The translations under genes were made by a program, and so were the position numbers. From Anagrus nilaparvatae (lineage: Eukaryota > Arthropoda > Insecta > Hymenoptera > Mymaridae), in assembly GCA_022575985.1 (NCBI GenBank), contig JAKSXM010000007.1, forward strand, positions 4,094,501 to 4,158,500: DNA of 64,000 bases, written 5' to 3'. This document shows, piece after piece, positions 12,770 to 23,953 of this stretch (positions are counted from its first letter, which is position 1; each line of letters opens with the position of its first letter). The notes beneath the pieces are model-generated. The model ran no database searches, had not been told where the DNA came from, and was given only the letters and a program-made list of their open reading frames with translations.

Positions 12770-13192
12770 CTATTTTAAAATACAGCATTTCCCAAACAAC
12801 GGGTCCAATACAGATATTGCAAAATTTATGTCTTCTGCTATGAATTTGTAATAAACTGGTCCGCTGACAATAGTTCGATAAAGCGTTGACGAAGGGAAAG
12901 GTTTGAAATTCTCGTCTAAGTATTCGCTATCTAATGGTTTTCCATTCTTTAAATTTAATGCAGAAAAAAAGTGCATTGAAAGCCTTGACCCTTGAAGACA
13001 GTAGTTGCAAGTCAGTGAAAGTATAATTAATTTCGTAGTTCGTAGGCACGGTTCGTTGTATTCGTCGTTTAAATTTTTCGGATCGACATTCTTAAAAAAT
13101 AACATGCTGTAATGATACCAAGTTTTCAATAATCTGCAAATAATCGTGTGACTTTCCATCGCGTAATTTATGCGTATTTTAATAACTGTCAA
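12770..13192 (-). CDS. Hypothetical protein, 140 residues
   Basis: A single open frame with balanced composition, less AT-driven than nearby chance frames. It has six Cys, a central hydrophobic stretch (LIILSLTCNYCLQG) and a C-terminal end near LDPLFGKCCILK. There is a second in-frame Met (MESHTIICRL) at residue 12 that could be the true start. I do not recognise it, and no neighbouring exon is apparent. It lies at the border between the conserved ASNSD1 gene and the accessory island, so it may be an orphan gene or a remnant of a longer one. Confidence 0.35.
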   Translation of the reverse strand: MTVIKIRINYAMESHTIICRLLKTWYHYSMLFFKNVDPKNLNDEYNEPCLRTTKLIILSLTCNYCLQGSRLSMHFFSALNLKNGKPLDSEYLDENFKPFPSSTLYRTIVSGPVYYKFIAEDINFAISVLDPLFGKCCILK

Positions 13193-14012
13193 TTTTCTTT
13201 TAATTTTTTTTTATTTTATTTAATTTGAAAAAATAAAATAAAATTTCACCGAAAGTTTTGAGATCTAAAATAAAACTTTACGCAAGTTTTGCAGGTTAAT
13301 ATAAAGTACAAAAAGTTAAGTCTGAAAAATATATTTCCTATAAATAATACTACAGAAATTTTAAATTTAAAATTCTAAAAATTAAAAAACGAGATGGATT
13401 AAATTTACAATTTAATTAAAGCCATATTCTCAAATCAATATGTAATTAAAATAATAAAAATATAGAAATTCCCTGTTTAAAGATCATCACCTACACTTAT
13501 ATCATCCCTAGAATTAAAGGGTTCGTTGATCACGCATTTTGGGATTTTCAACACGAGCTTTGATTAGAAATGATTTTACCTGCAACAAATATTTTGGCTT
13601 CCAGCTACTCTTCCAAACTCTCTTCTAAATAAACTGCATGAAAAGATAATTTTACCTATTATTTTGTTATAAACAAATAAATGGCAAAATAATCTTTTTG
13701 GTTTAAGGTTTATTTAAACCTTTAGATTAATAAGAGGAAATGAAATAAAAAGTTAGATGAAAAAAATTAGAGAATAATAAAAAGAATTAAATATTTTAAT
13801 TTGTTTACCTTTTATTTTGTTTAACTGAATTTAAAAACTTATAAAAATTTATAAAGCTTAGATTTGAACAGAATTAAATGAATCGTCTAGAAGGTAAAAA
13901 AAACTGAACTGTTGCGAACCCCGCTGGTGAGCTTTAATTCTAATCTAGCCCACACACCAAACCTAAAAGAATTTTTTGTTACGCAGAAAAGATTTAATGT
14001 TTATTTAATTCT
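13193..14012. other. Non-coding spacer with a repeat shared with 17.9 kb
   Basis: No gene is seen. Positions 13556-13643 (including ttttacctgcaac and attttggcttccagct) are nearly repeated at 17936-18026, in the same orientation. Confidence 0.5.
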
Positions 14013-14369
14013 TTAGTGAGGAATTATTTTGAGGTTAATTCTTTTAAAAAGATTTATTTTTGTTTTAATTCTTTTTGAACAGAATATTAATTCTCTTTTA
14101 ACGAATCTTAAAATATTAAGAACTTGATATGGAAAATCATGTGGCCGATTTTTTAGATTCATTATATAATCAACCATCCTAGTAGTCGATCTGTCCCTAT
14201 CTCCATAATTCAATCTGAGACTCCGGACTCTTCCCCATGCCACCATGCATCGCTGATTAACGCTATGATCTGTTAATCTTAAATTCAACTGATCATCGAT
14301 ATTCAAAGATAAAAAAATACCTTCAAAAATATCAGTATCAATCTGCCCAAAAAGATTTAACATTGCCAT
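14013..14369 (-). pseudogene. F-box-like protein fragment
   Basis: A frame of 118 residues begins MAMLNLFGQIDTDIFEGIFL and continues with SLNIDDQLNLRLTDHSVNQR, which fits the F-box pattern (hydrophobic start, Glu-Ile-Phe helix, D-L-L spacing). After a further WGRVRSLRL segment, as in F-box/LRR proteins, it runs into a Lys/Ile-rich tail and stops with no visible LRR array. It is probably the 5' part of an F-box/LRR gene, truncated or continued by an exon I cannot place. It overlaps the 3' end of the neighbouring LRR-like frame by 32 bases in another frame. Confidence 0.45.
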
Positions 14370-14745
14370 TGCCTATAAAAATTATCAGTATATTTAACAC
14401 AAATACTAAATTTATAATTAATTCATCAGTTAATTCAAATAAATCAATATCAATAACTTTTAAATTTTTAAATAAATTTAAAGATTTTAGTGGATTTTCA
14501 GTAGAATATGTCTTACTTATACGTATATTTTTAAATTCTTCAAGAGTTTCTTTTGGTAAATTTTCAAGAAATTGACTTGTTATTATAACCCCATTTAAAG
14601 ATGTTTTTTTCATTTTTTTTTGATTAGACAGAAGTATTGAAATGCTATTATTAGGTATTTTATCCCAACATTGCTCTGTTAACTCCTGCAAATTTTCACA
14701 TTTACTCTTAATTATAACATAACAGTAACTATAACATCTAAGCAA
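14338..14745 (-). pseudogene. LRR-like C-terminal fragment of an F-box/LRR family member
   Basis: The 135-residue frame contains CENLQELTEQCWDKIP and a repeat-like alternation LPKETLEEFKNIRISKTYS / LKSLNLFKNLKVIDIDLFEL. This is the periodicity of LRR-type F-box proteins. On the minus strand it lies upstream of the F-box fragment (14013-14369), the reverse of the usual F-box-then-LRR order. The two are therefore more likely the tail of one gene and the head of the next than one protein. Confidence 0.4.
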
Positions 14746-14990
14746 ACCACATGAAACTTAACTCAAGTGTAATTTAACTCTCAACAATCAGATAAAATAA
14801 TGCAAAATACACACATATAGTGCATATAAAATTACAATCAAGACTATAGGTAACTTTTAATTTTCAAGTACTAGCGAAACTAAAATTAAAAATTAAAAAT
14901 CAAAACTAAAAATAAATCAAATAGATACATAAATACATATAAACGAGGGATAATAAATATAAAACCACCACCAAACACATTTTTTTTATG

Positions 14991-16218
14991 TTATTTAGAT
15001 TTTTCTACAGGATCACACTGCACACAAACACTAACAAATTCCTTAGCCTCCCCTGAATTAACCATTTCCCCACATTTATGATCCTGTTTTTTCTCTCCCA
15101 AAATAATTTTCCCGCAATCATCACAAACCGCACTATGGGGAATAATCTTAGGCATAATATCAAGCACTAACGAATATAATTCCCGCCCACCAAACTCATC
15201 TCCACAAGTACAAATCGGACTCCGGATTAACAGCAAAAGTCATGGGCATGATATTCCTTGCCTCACAAACGGTTGCCTTTGTATTTACTATTTGATGGGC
15301 CACTGCAGGCAAAGTAAACACTAAATCACGTGGTCGCTGAATAAAGGTAAAATAAGGTATTCCATGCGCCTTAAGGAAGCTTGGTGTAACAAAATAAATA
15401 TGAAAGGCCGATTTTTCACATTTACAAACATCGCACGGATGCCCCTTCCTACACTGTTCGCTATCCCTCGGATGTGGACATTTGTTGGTCTGTAATTGGA
15501 GCAGATGTACCTTACCTGCATATAGTCTGGTGGAATCAGTATTCATCCCCAACCAATATTTTTCTCCTTCATTTATAATAACATTCAATGAACAAAAAAT
15601 ACCACCTTCTATATGCAATCTAGAGCAACTGCCAATTTGCCCATACATGGTATAAGACGAATTCAAACCTACAAAAATAATAACTCTTTAATTATAACAA
15701 AATAAAAATTTCAAAAACGTATACTTACCAGGTGATTTTCTCATGGCATCAGGAAGCACGTCTGCAAACTCCAAACCAAATTTCTTTTTTTTGATTCCCA
15801 ATTGCTCAGTATGAAACAATTCTTCCTGATCCCGAAAATAAATTTTCACAGAAGGATCCCTCGCTCGATGTTCCATAACTTCATCAATAAAAGTATCATC
15901 AAGTACATTTTCTCCTTTTTTTTAATAATAAGTACCAGTCGATTTCATCGATTTTATACATCTATTGACTGACCCTTTAGGCATTGAAGCCTTAACCTCC
16001 ATCAAACTCAAACTTTTAGAATAATTGACAATCATTCCTTCCGACTGCCATTTTTCCGTTACTCCAGTTCGTGTCGCATTCGGATCAAATATAAGCACTT
16101 CCAGTTTTTCACGCAAAAACTCCGACAGATCTCCATAAAAAAGGACACAGATCTCCACTATAAATGACACCTTCATAGTCATTTTTAGTTTCATTGATGT
16201 AAAAATTTTTCTCCCCAT
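14991..16218 (-). pseudogene. JmjC-domain gene, copy A (HxE iron motif kept, frame broken)
   Basis: Read on the minus strand: an N-terminal block (16218-15922), then in the same frame after one TAA (about 15924) a second block ending at a donor (exon to 15729, KSPG), then an exon from 15668. That exon has the JmjC signature: GSCSRLHIEGGIFCSLN (HxE iron ligands), GEKYWLG, and QRPRDLVFTLPAVAHQIVN with the distal His. A Cys-rich insert (NKCPHPRDSEQC...CDVCKC) lies between the two halves of the JmjC fold. After EARNIMP the frame shifts (about 15200-15235) into a tail with Cys pairs (CDDCGK, CVQC). JmjC proteins are Fe(II)/2-oxoglutarate oxygenases, often histone demethylases; the GEKYW and EARN patterns recall KDM4/KDM5-type domains. 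The in-frame stop and frameshift suggest decay, though an unseen intron could explain the second. Confidence 0.6.
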
Positions 16219-16379
16219 AATAATTTCTCTTTTTCTTTTAAGTTTCCGTTGAAATTCAATTCTCTATTGCTTTTCCGACTTATAACAACCAATCCATTCT
16301 TTAATATCTTCTTCTAAGTACTGAATTTTTAAATCCATTAATATCCGCATTTCAAATCTTGCGAATAATGGTTGCCAAT

Positions 16380-17313
16380 ATTAGTGGTAGAATTTTGCGT
16401 GCCTCGCATACATTAGCTGTTCTATTAACTACTGCATGAGCCACTCCTGGCAGAGTCAAAACAAGATCTCTTGCTTGTTATTTGAAGCAATAATAAGGAA
16501 TATTGTTTTCCTGCAAAAATTTTGTCGTGGGAAAGAATCTTGGCCCATGTAATGGTGAATTCTTACATGAGCACTTCAAACAAGGACTTCCTTTTTTGCA
16601 GTACTTACTCTCCCGTTTATTCTGACATTTATTTGTTTGTAAATGCAGACTCCATACTACTTTATTATATAAGAGAACTGATGAATAAAGTAAGATTATC
16701 CAATATTTTTCGCCGTCTTCTGTCACAATTAAATTAACGGACGCCATTTGCCCATTTTCAATGTTCACAGAAGAGCTACTACCAGCTTCCCCAGCCAAAA
16801 ACATAGAAGTCCTTAAACCTAAATAAAATATATATACATAACATATAGAAATATCCCTTTAAAAAAAAAATACTAAACATATAAATAAATTAATTACCTT
16901 CAGATCCTTTTTTTGGCAACGCAGTTGGCAACACATCATAGACTTGAATCTTGGCACTTTTCACCGTTAGGTAAATACCGCTGAAAATCGAGCTGAACCT
17001 TGCCAAAAACGCACTCTTGATCTCGCATATAAAATTTAGAGTTATTATCCCGAACCCTATAATTAACAACTTCCTCTAAAGCCATCGATTCCATAGGATA
17101 GGGCTCCTTACTGCCCATCTTGCATAAAAAATCTTGAACAGCAGTAGCCGGCATTTTATCATCAGATCTCATACGACACAACTTTGAAAAACCCTTCTCC
17201 ATAGACTCATACCTAAAATCATATTGGGCCTGATTCATCCTAACGATATTAGGATCATCTAATAAATCCGGTAATTGGCTCTGAATATATTGAACTAAAA
17301 TAGCATCTACCAC
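16380..17313 (-). pseudogene. JmjC-domain gene, copy B (iron-binding His lost, several breaks)
   Basis: A tandem paralogue of copy A. Exon 1 runs 17313-16898 and exon 2 starts at 16818, with the same splice position and phase as copy A (SEG|LRTS versus SPG|LNSS). Exon 1 needs a frameshift near 16950 to reach VYDVLPTALP, which aligns with FADVLPDAM in copy A. In exon 2 the HxE motif reads VNIENG, so the metal His is Asn. The Cys-rich insert is kept (NKCQNKRESKYC...CLKCSC). A TAA follows YYCFK before QARDLVLTLPGVAHAVVN, and a TGA ends the frame soon after. Loss of the metal ligand together with stop and shift indicates a pseudogene. Confidence 0.65.
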
Positions 17314-17612
17314 CTCTCCAAAACCTCGAAACTATATACATAAAACAAATTTACTTAAAAACTTTCCTTTTTCATACTTACTATGACCGTTGAATAGGAA
17401 AAAAAAATAGCTTTCACATATTTCATACACTATTGAACGCGAGCTACTAAACTAGTCTCCACCATTCCAGCGAAAATTATATCGTCTGGATAAACTACAT
17501 GAGGCCCTATTTTGCTAAAGGCATACAAACTCCCTATAAAAGCAACAAAAAAATAAAATAACAGAAAGTTCAACTGCATAAAAAGAAAAATCTTTATTCT
17601 GATTCAGTAAAC

Positions 17613-17909
17613 TTATGTTATTTTTAAGAAGTTCTTTATTATTTGTAATCCATCTGCATTTACTTTCTGTATTTTATCCAACAAATAATTGTACATAACT
17701 ATATAATGTTTGTTTAATAGAATTTTTGTATTGATAATTCCCAAATGTTTATGTTCATCAATTTTCATCTTGAATAAGTTTTGTATGTGTTTATTACTAA
17801 TCCAATTAAAATTATTTATCAACTTATTAGTACTTATTTTTTTTACTAATAGCACTCCATTTTCATCATCCAGATATTTTACGTATTTCTTGAATTCATT
17901 TTGCTCCAA
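17613..17909 (-). pseudogene. Hypothetical fragment, 98 residues
   Basis: The Lys/Asn/Ile-rich frame begins MEQNEFKKYVKYLDDENGVL and contains HKHLGIINTKILLNKHYIVM. It is not recognised. It is flanked on both sides by a short duplicated sequence (gttcaactgcataaaaag followed by aaaatcttta, near 17570 and 18105), which suggests the fragment was copied with its flanks. It may be a remnant or chance frame. Confidence 0.25.
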
Positions 17910-17935
17910 GATAATATTTTCTCTATCAACACAAG

Positions 17936-18026
17936 CTTTTATTAGAATTTAAAATGATTTTACCTGCAACGAATATTTTGGCTTCCAGCTATTCTTCTCT
18001 TCCAAACTCTCTTCTAAATAACCTGC
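17936..18026. repeat. Direct copy of the 13556-13643 repeat
   Basis: Shares ttttacctgcaac, attttggcttccagct and ttccaaactctcttctaaat with the 13.6 kb copy, with small indels. Both copies lie beside decayed genes of the island, in the same orientation. Confidence 0.6.
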
Positions 18027-18326
18027 AAATTTTATTTATTTATTTATTTATTTATAATAAATGTACGTTGAACATAAATTTATGATTAACGATTTATGAA
18101 AGTTCAACTGCATAAAAAGTAAAATCTTTATTTTGATTCAGCAAACTTAAAACAATGTTTAATTCGCAATGACTTTCATGATGCGATGATTTCATTACTT
18201 CTATTTCATTGCCTCTAAGTTCATAAAAAACATATAGTAGACCAAATCTGCTGGTTAACGGAAAGAATACCCTCCACCCCTCATTAAGAATATATAAAAG
18301 TTAATAATACAGAGTTTAACAATACA

Positions 18327-18713
18327 TTAAAGAGAAGCAGCCTCTTGACTACTGTTGGTCATGAAATAGTGGGCTTCTGCTAATCTTATTTGACGTTCAA
18401 TAGATTTCTTTTTTATATTTTCTAAATACTCTATTAAGTTGTTTTTAAACATTATATTTAATTTTGAATCTTTTGATATTGGTATCATAGTAAATGAGTA
18501 AAAGTTCCCATGAGTTCCAGTTTCATTGATTTTTATATGATGCCCATAAATTTGGTTCCATGTTTTTATAAATAAATAGCAGGCTATACAATTTGGCTTG
18601 CTCGGGCCAATAAATAAATTTAAAGTTTCATATTTAAAATTATCGAATAGCCTGCTTGCATTAGTAATAATACTAGTATTTTTTGAAGTTTTCGAAAATT
18701 GATTTGCTGACAA
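18327..18713 (-). pseudogene. Hypothetical protein fragment, 128 residues
   Basis: The frame includes NLFIGPSKPNCIACYLFIKT and GTHGNFYSFTMIPISKD, with a C-terminal amphipathic stretch rich in Arg, Glu and Ala. Codon composition looks more gene-like than nearby chance frames. It probably belongs to the same decayed minus-strand gene as 18892-19420, with stops between. No family is recognised. Confidence 0.35.
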
Positions 18714-18891
18714 GTCATCAAGTATGTGCTAAATTATATCCATTTCACAATGGCTTTTAATGTACGTAGATTTTTAATATATTTAATTTCATAATGTTTA
18801 AATTCATTGTTCCAGCTTTCTACGTCTTTATGTTAATTGGTTAAATATCTTAACCTACTGGAAACTAGAACTATTGCCTTATAATATTCAG

Positions 18892-19420
18892 TCAATGAGT
18901 CATGTTCAAACTCAAACTCTGACCTTTATAACTATTTTTGAAATCGGTTTCAAAATATTTATTTGCATTTTTGGGTTGACCTTCTAAAAATTCTTTGTAA
19001 AAAGTTTGTCTTACATAATGAATATGTTTTAGAATCAAATAAAAATTGTCTATGTTAATGCACATGTCATTGATTTCCATATCTGTTAATCCAATTGATA
19101 CAGAACATTCTATATCAAATTTTTTGGTTATTCGAAAATAAAAGTTTGGTTCTGCACAACCTAAAAATCGAAGCAAATTGAATACTCGCCCTAAAAATTG
19201 GCAATGAAAACGAATAATGGCATTTTCTCGCTCTTCATCACATAGTATAACTTGCTTTTCGGGTAAATTTGCAGTTATGCAGTTGCTTTTTAATGTTACA
19301 AATTTTTCATCTATTTTTCCAAGCGATTCCTTAATTATTCCCAGGGTTCTTATTGAGGGAGGAAACTTTTTAAAAGATATTCCTTTATCACTTAATTTCT
19401 TATATCTATTATAATATAAA
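18892..19420 (-). pseudogene. Hypothetical protein fragment, about 175 residues, no clear start
   Basis: On the minus strand an open frame runs from about 19420 through GISFKKFPPSIRTLGIIKES, GRVFNLLRFLGCAEPNFYFR and HYVRQTFYKEFLEGQPKN to a TGA at 18892. Its C-terminal part (FETDFKNSYKGQS) resembles a second stretch near 19850 (FKYDFENRYKFHIAFEHEAV). This points to two tandem decayed copies of the same gene. The function is unknown. Confidence 0.4.
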
Positions 19421-19559
19421 TCTTCCCCTCGATATACTTTTTGAATAAATTAAATATTTCTTCACTATTAAGTAATTTTTTTTTCAGCTTATCTGATTCT
19501 ATATTTTCCTCTATAAAATTTTTGTTATAATAATAACCCTCAGGTTTTTCTTAATTCTT

Positions 19560-20990
19560 TAATGTTTTCTTCTAACTTAGTTAAATTTTTAGGATTATTT
19601 GATGAAAAAAACAAATAATTATTGTACGGTCCATTTTTCATGTATCTTATAGCTGCGACTTCGGCCTCTTCAAAAGAGTAGCTGCATAGTCTGCTAAAAC
19701 AATCTACATAATTTTGTATTGTCTTGACTTAAATAAGTTAAACATCTAAATTTATTAGAAGTTTGAACTATTAATTCATAATAATTTTCTACTGCCTCAT
19801 GTTCAAAAGCTATATGAAATTTATATCGATTTTCAAAATCGTATTTGAAATAATTACCATTATGTTTATAATCTTTTAAAAATTGAAAGAAGATTGAAAA
19901 TACTAAATATGAAAATTTTTTTTATTTCTATCCTCTACTATTACTAGACATATGACAATGATGTTTCCTTTTAAATTTTGTAATTCAATAACTTTTTTTC
20001 TTCACTTAATTCTTCCACAGTCTTTTCAAAATTATTTAGTTTATCTTCTAAATTTTTTACTTTCTCTTTAAGAGAAATAATTATCTGATTCTGATTTGCT
20101 TCATTTTCTTTACTTTGCTTTAAAGCATCAGTTAACTCAATAACTGTATTATTAAACTTTTTGGTACAAACTTCATCTGCTGTATTTTTACCATTATCAG
20201 AAATTTCTTCTGGCTCATCATTACTTGTAGTAATTGAATGTAACTTACAAAAATGTTCTGCTATATGTTTTACATGATCTCGTTCTAAAGTTTTAGATAT
20301 TGTATTTCTAAATTCATGTTCTTTTTGAAAAGTGGTGAGTAATTTGCTCTTTGATTTGTTGATAATTTGATTTTAAAATGTTTTTATCCTCAGATACCCA
20401 TTCTTTAATTAAAGAAAATAGAATATAACTAGTTTCATTTTTATACTCAAAATACTTCGGTGCCCTGAATAAATTTTTATTTTTATCTTCATTATATTTA
20501 TCAAGATAAAATTAAAAAAAAATTTTTGTGTCCAATCATCCCGTATACATTTAATATAAGAATTTACATCTATTATATGCATATTAGATGCAGCTCTTTG
20601 TATTGATAATATTTATGAATTTATCCCTTGTTTCAGAATTAATTGTTCCTTCTGAATTGAGTATACTAAGATTTTCTGAAATAAATTTAATAAATTCATT
20701 AAATGATTTTTCGTCAATAACAGTATTTTCCGGGCATTTCATTTTTATATCTATAGTTGTTTTTTTTCTGCTTCAAGCGATATTCAGCAAAAAAGTAATC
20801 ACCTTGAGCTTAAAATTAAAATCCACTCCAATAATCTCAGAAACAAATACATAAAATAAAGGATCCAAAAATTTTTAAATTTGACACCGCATCTTTTGTT
20901 GAAACGTTGAGTTCTTTATGTTCATCCCTTCCATTGAAACACTTGAGTTAAAAAAAACTAATAATATAATTTGTTTATAATGTACGTTTT
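19560..20990 (-). pseudogene. Decayed coiled-coil protein gene
   Basis: Several overlapping minus-strand frames read as one broken protein. A block near 20900-20580 contains KCPENTVIDEKSFNEFIKFI and SENLSILNSEGTINSETRDK. A block near 20480-20340 contains NLFRAPKYFEYKNETSYILF. A block near 20220-19985 reads DEPEEISDNGKNTADEVC and then a strong coiled coil (SLKEKVKNLEDKLNNFEKTV). The tail near 19900-19690 resembles the end of the neighbouring 18892-19420 frame. Stops and frameshifts separate the blocks. No catalytic motif is seen and I do not recognise the family. Confidence 0.4.
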
Positions 20991-20998
20991 GTTGGCTC
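20766..20998. repeat. Direct repeat, copy 1 (copy 2 at 22934-23172)
   Basis: Starts tctgcttcaagcgatattca and ends in gttggctcattaaatatt. It is nearly identical to 22936-23172 over about 235 bases, with a few substitutions and small indels, and in the same orientation. In copy 1 it overlaps the decayed coiled-coil gene, so this is a segment of that gene. Confidence 0.8.
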
Positions 20999-21229
20999 AT
21001 TAAATATTGTCGTTTAAAAAAAAAAATCCTACAATTGGAATTTTTGAAATTTTACCATGATATTAAAGCTATTTTATTCCATCTCTTGCAAACTAATTCG
21101 GATTTTGCGTTATGTATTTTAAACTTCTTGGTGATTTTTTACTGAAACCTTACGCAGCAAAAGTAACCAATTATTAAATATTTTTTCTGCATTATTATAT
21201 GTTCTTCATTGCAGGAAGATGCCTATAAC

Positions 21230-21760
21230 TAGAATCTCTGAATATCAAAGATGCCTCTTATATACCAAACCAACTTCTACGCTTATACCAACATCTTGGA
21301 ATCCACAGTCTGCATTCTTTGACCCACTTTTTAAATAAGTGCCTAATATTCAATAACTTGTATCTCAATATACCTGCGTATACAAGAGTCTTATGTACCA
21401 CATCAACTTCCGCGCTTATACCAACATCTTGGTATCCACAGTATGCATTCTTTGACTCATTTTTGTGATAAGTGCCTCATATTCAATAACTCGTATCTCA
21501 ATGTACCTGCGTATACAAGAGTCTTATGTATCACACCAATTTCCGCGCTTATACCAACATCTTGGTATCCACAGAATGCATTCTTTACTATATATATATG
21601 TACTATATTTTTACTTACTTGTAAAGTTGCTGCGTATACAAGAGTCTTATGTATCACACCAATTTCCGCGCTTATACCAACATCTTGGTATCCACAGAAT
21701 GCATTCTTTACTATATATATATATATATACTATATTTTTACTTACTTGTAAAGTTGCTGT
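21230..21760. repeat. Tandem repeat, about four units of 120-145 bases
   Basis: The core unit contains acaagagtcttatgt, tatcacaccaatttccgcgc, ttataccaacatcttggtat and ccacagaatgcattcttt. Copies lie near 21240-21330 (divergent), 21378-21455, 21511-21590 and 21634-21712. The last two are almost identical and include a (TA)n tract of different length. Open frames seen here on both strands simply read through the repeat and are not genes. Confidence 0.85.
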
Positions 21761-22892
21761 AAACAAAAGTGAATTTAATTTCAAGATTTAATTTATTTCT
21801 AGAATTTTTCTTTTGTTATTTCTGGTATCTGTTAAAATACGTTTTAATGCTTTAGTGCAAGATTCTATATAATTAATTGTTCTTCGTTTTACGTTTTTGG
21901 TGGTCTTTAGAAGGACCGATTGGTTTTGTTGTTTATAAATAAAATTATTCAAACAGTCATGTACATTCACACCTTATCGACTAAAATACCTGACTTTTAC
22001 AAGAAAAGAAAATGGCAGCCTTTAGCACGCTGAAAGACTTAACGCTCACTAGGCGTCTGAGGATTCACTTATACCTCGTGAACGACTACACGTGACGGAT
22101 GACTACATGTTTTAGAAATTATTCACAAGTATATTTATTAACAGTATCCTTTTAATTCAATTTCTTTATCTCCATGCTTTACTTCTTCAAGTAACTCATT
22201 CATGAATTTAGATTAAAAATATTTTTCAGAAATGCATGTTTCAAGCTCCATAATGATCCTATTATAAAACTGGTCGTTCATGTTGAATTGATGGACCATT
22301 TTTTTACGATTACTCTTTTTATATCTTCAATTTTTAATAATTCAACATTTTCAAAAATAATTTTTAGTTACTGTAATCGTCAGTCGTAAACTACTTATAT
22401 TAAATGAATTTACTATGCAAATATTTGCACTTAAATATTCTAAAATGATTATCAAACAATCGTCATTTAAATCAAACAATTATATTATTTATTAAAATAT
22501 TTTCTAGGATATACATTTATTATAGTTTCTAGCAATAAATTATATTATATATAAATTATATAAGCAAGACTTATATAATAACTAGTAAAAAAATTTAGAT
22601 TTATATTTATTTAAACTAATGTTAAAAACTTTTAAAAACCCGTTTAATAATAAATAAGAGTAGCCAGATAATAAATACTTTAGTCGAATTTTTAAACCTA
22701 AAATTTTAAGATTTTTAAATGATGTTATAATTATAATACTTTACTTTAAGTTATAAATTTAATTTTTAGTACTGTTTTAATGTAAATTACGCGGCTTAAA
22801 ATACGCCGCATGAAATCGCGAATTCTCAAAAATTGTTCTGAATATTTATTTTACCCCACCTTCGGCATTCTTAAAAATTATAATTAAAATAA
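21761..22892. other. AT-rich stretch without a recognised gene
   Basis: Only short frames are seen. A small GC-richer patch lies near 22010-22105 (including cctcgtgaacgactacacg); nothing in it is recognised. Confidence 0.4.
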
Positions 22893-22936
22893 ACATAATA
22901 AGTATAACTATTATCAGGAGACTATAACCTTCTCCT
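22893..22936. repeat. 44-base fragment matching an exon of the microexon gene at 29 kb
   Basis: The sequence cataataagtataactatta followed by tcaggagact and aaccttctcct matches 29236-29279 with one or two differences. It joins directly to the 22936-23172 repeat copy, so the two pieces were fused. Confidence 0.75.
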
Positions 22937-23172
22937 TCTGCTTCAAGCGATATTCAGCAAAAAAGTAATTACCTTCAGCTTAAAATTAAAATCCACTCCA
23001 ATAATCTCAGAAACAAATACAAAAAATAAAGGATCCAAAAATTTTAAAAATTGACACCGCATCTTTTGTGGAAACGTTGAGTTCTTTATGTTTATCCCTT
23101 CCATTGAAAGGCTTGAGTTAAAAAAAACTGTAATAATATAATTTGTTTATAATGTAACTTTTGTTGGCTCAT
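22934..23172. repeat. Direct repeat, copy 2 (copy 1 at 20766-20998)
   Basis: Same sequence block as 20766-20998, about 2.17 kb away. The left boundary is a sharp junction with a fragment shared with the 29 kb gene. Confidence 0.8.
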
Positions 23173-23216
23173 TAAATATTAATTTTAAAAAAATTAATTA
23201 AAAAAATGGATGCTAT

Positions 23217-23953
23217 TTATCGTAATCGATAGACGCTATAAAATTGGAAAAATTCCTTTGTAGGCATTAAAGTTCGCTGTGCGTAATTTCCGAGAACTTG
23301 CATGAAGTCAGCCAGCTGCATGAAGACATTATTTATCTCCTGAGTGGGCGCGAAATCAGTGCCTATAAAAAGGGGAGAAGGCACGTAGTCGTCATCGGCG
23401 GTGAGTTTATTGCGGTCGTAACTCACAACTGGCACGCTTAAAGTTTTAATTCTGAGTCTCCTCCTTAATTCAACTATTCTCTCGTCACTAGAGACTTCTA
23501 GTAAGAATGAACTGTTGCTAGCTAATTAATACCTGCCCATAGTTTCAAACCACTAATTAAGTAATTAGCGGAAAATAATTCGCCATATTCCAAATACAAA
23601 GACGTACATGGGCTCGCATAAGACATAGGAACAGTGAGTCCTAAAAATAAAAACAAACGTAAAATTATAATATTTTTTTTTATAAAAAAATATTCACCTG
23701 GAGTACTAGGCAAATAGGTGTCAAAAATATTATGACTAGTACCATCTGTTAGTTTTAATTTAATATAGTATTCATTTTCATATGGACATTGATGATCGCG
23801 TACGTTTTTCAACGTCTGACCTGTTAGAGCAAATTGGTCAATAAGCCGGGGAACATCTGACAAAGTAGTATACTCAGCGACAGGTGGTTTATTGATTTTT
23901 AATAAGAAATTTTCCTTATTTAATTGATGATTTTTATTATCAAACGTATCCAA
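23217..23953 (-). pseudogene. Hypothetical protein gene with one intron and a frameshift
   Basis: The first exon starts MDTFDNKNHQLNKENFLLKI and ends ...YLPSTPG at a GTGAAT donor (about 23698). A TTTTTAG acceptor leads to a second exon (about 23643) with LTVPMSYASPCTSLYLEYGE. That frame stops near 23522, but the next frame continues sensibly as NSSFLLEVSSDERIVELRRR, ADDDYVPSPLFIGTDFAPTQ and a C-terminal helix to 23217. About 210 residues in all if the shift near 23525 is bridged. The base composition is less AT-rich than its surroundings. No known domain is recognised. Either a recent pseudogene or a sequence error could explain the shift. Confidence 0.4.

Noticed and set aside
21230..21760. 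CRISPR-like array
   Set aside because: Units are long, the spacers are not unique, and the DNA is eukaryotic; it is an ordinary tandem repeat.
21443..21791. Several frames on both strands with repeated peptides
   Set aside because: They only read through the tandem nucleotide repeat; no single frame is favoured.
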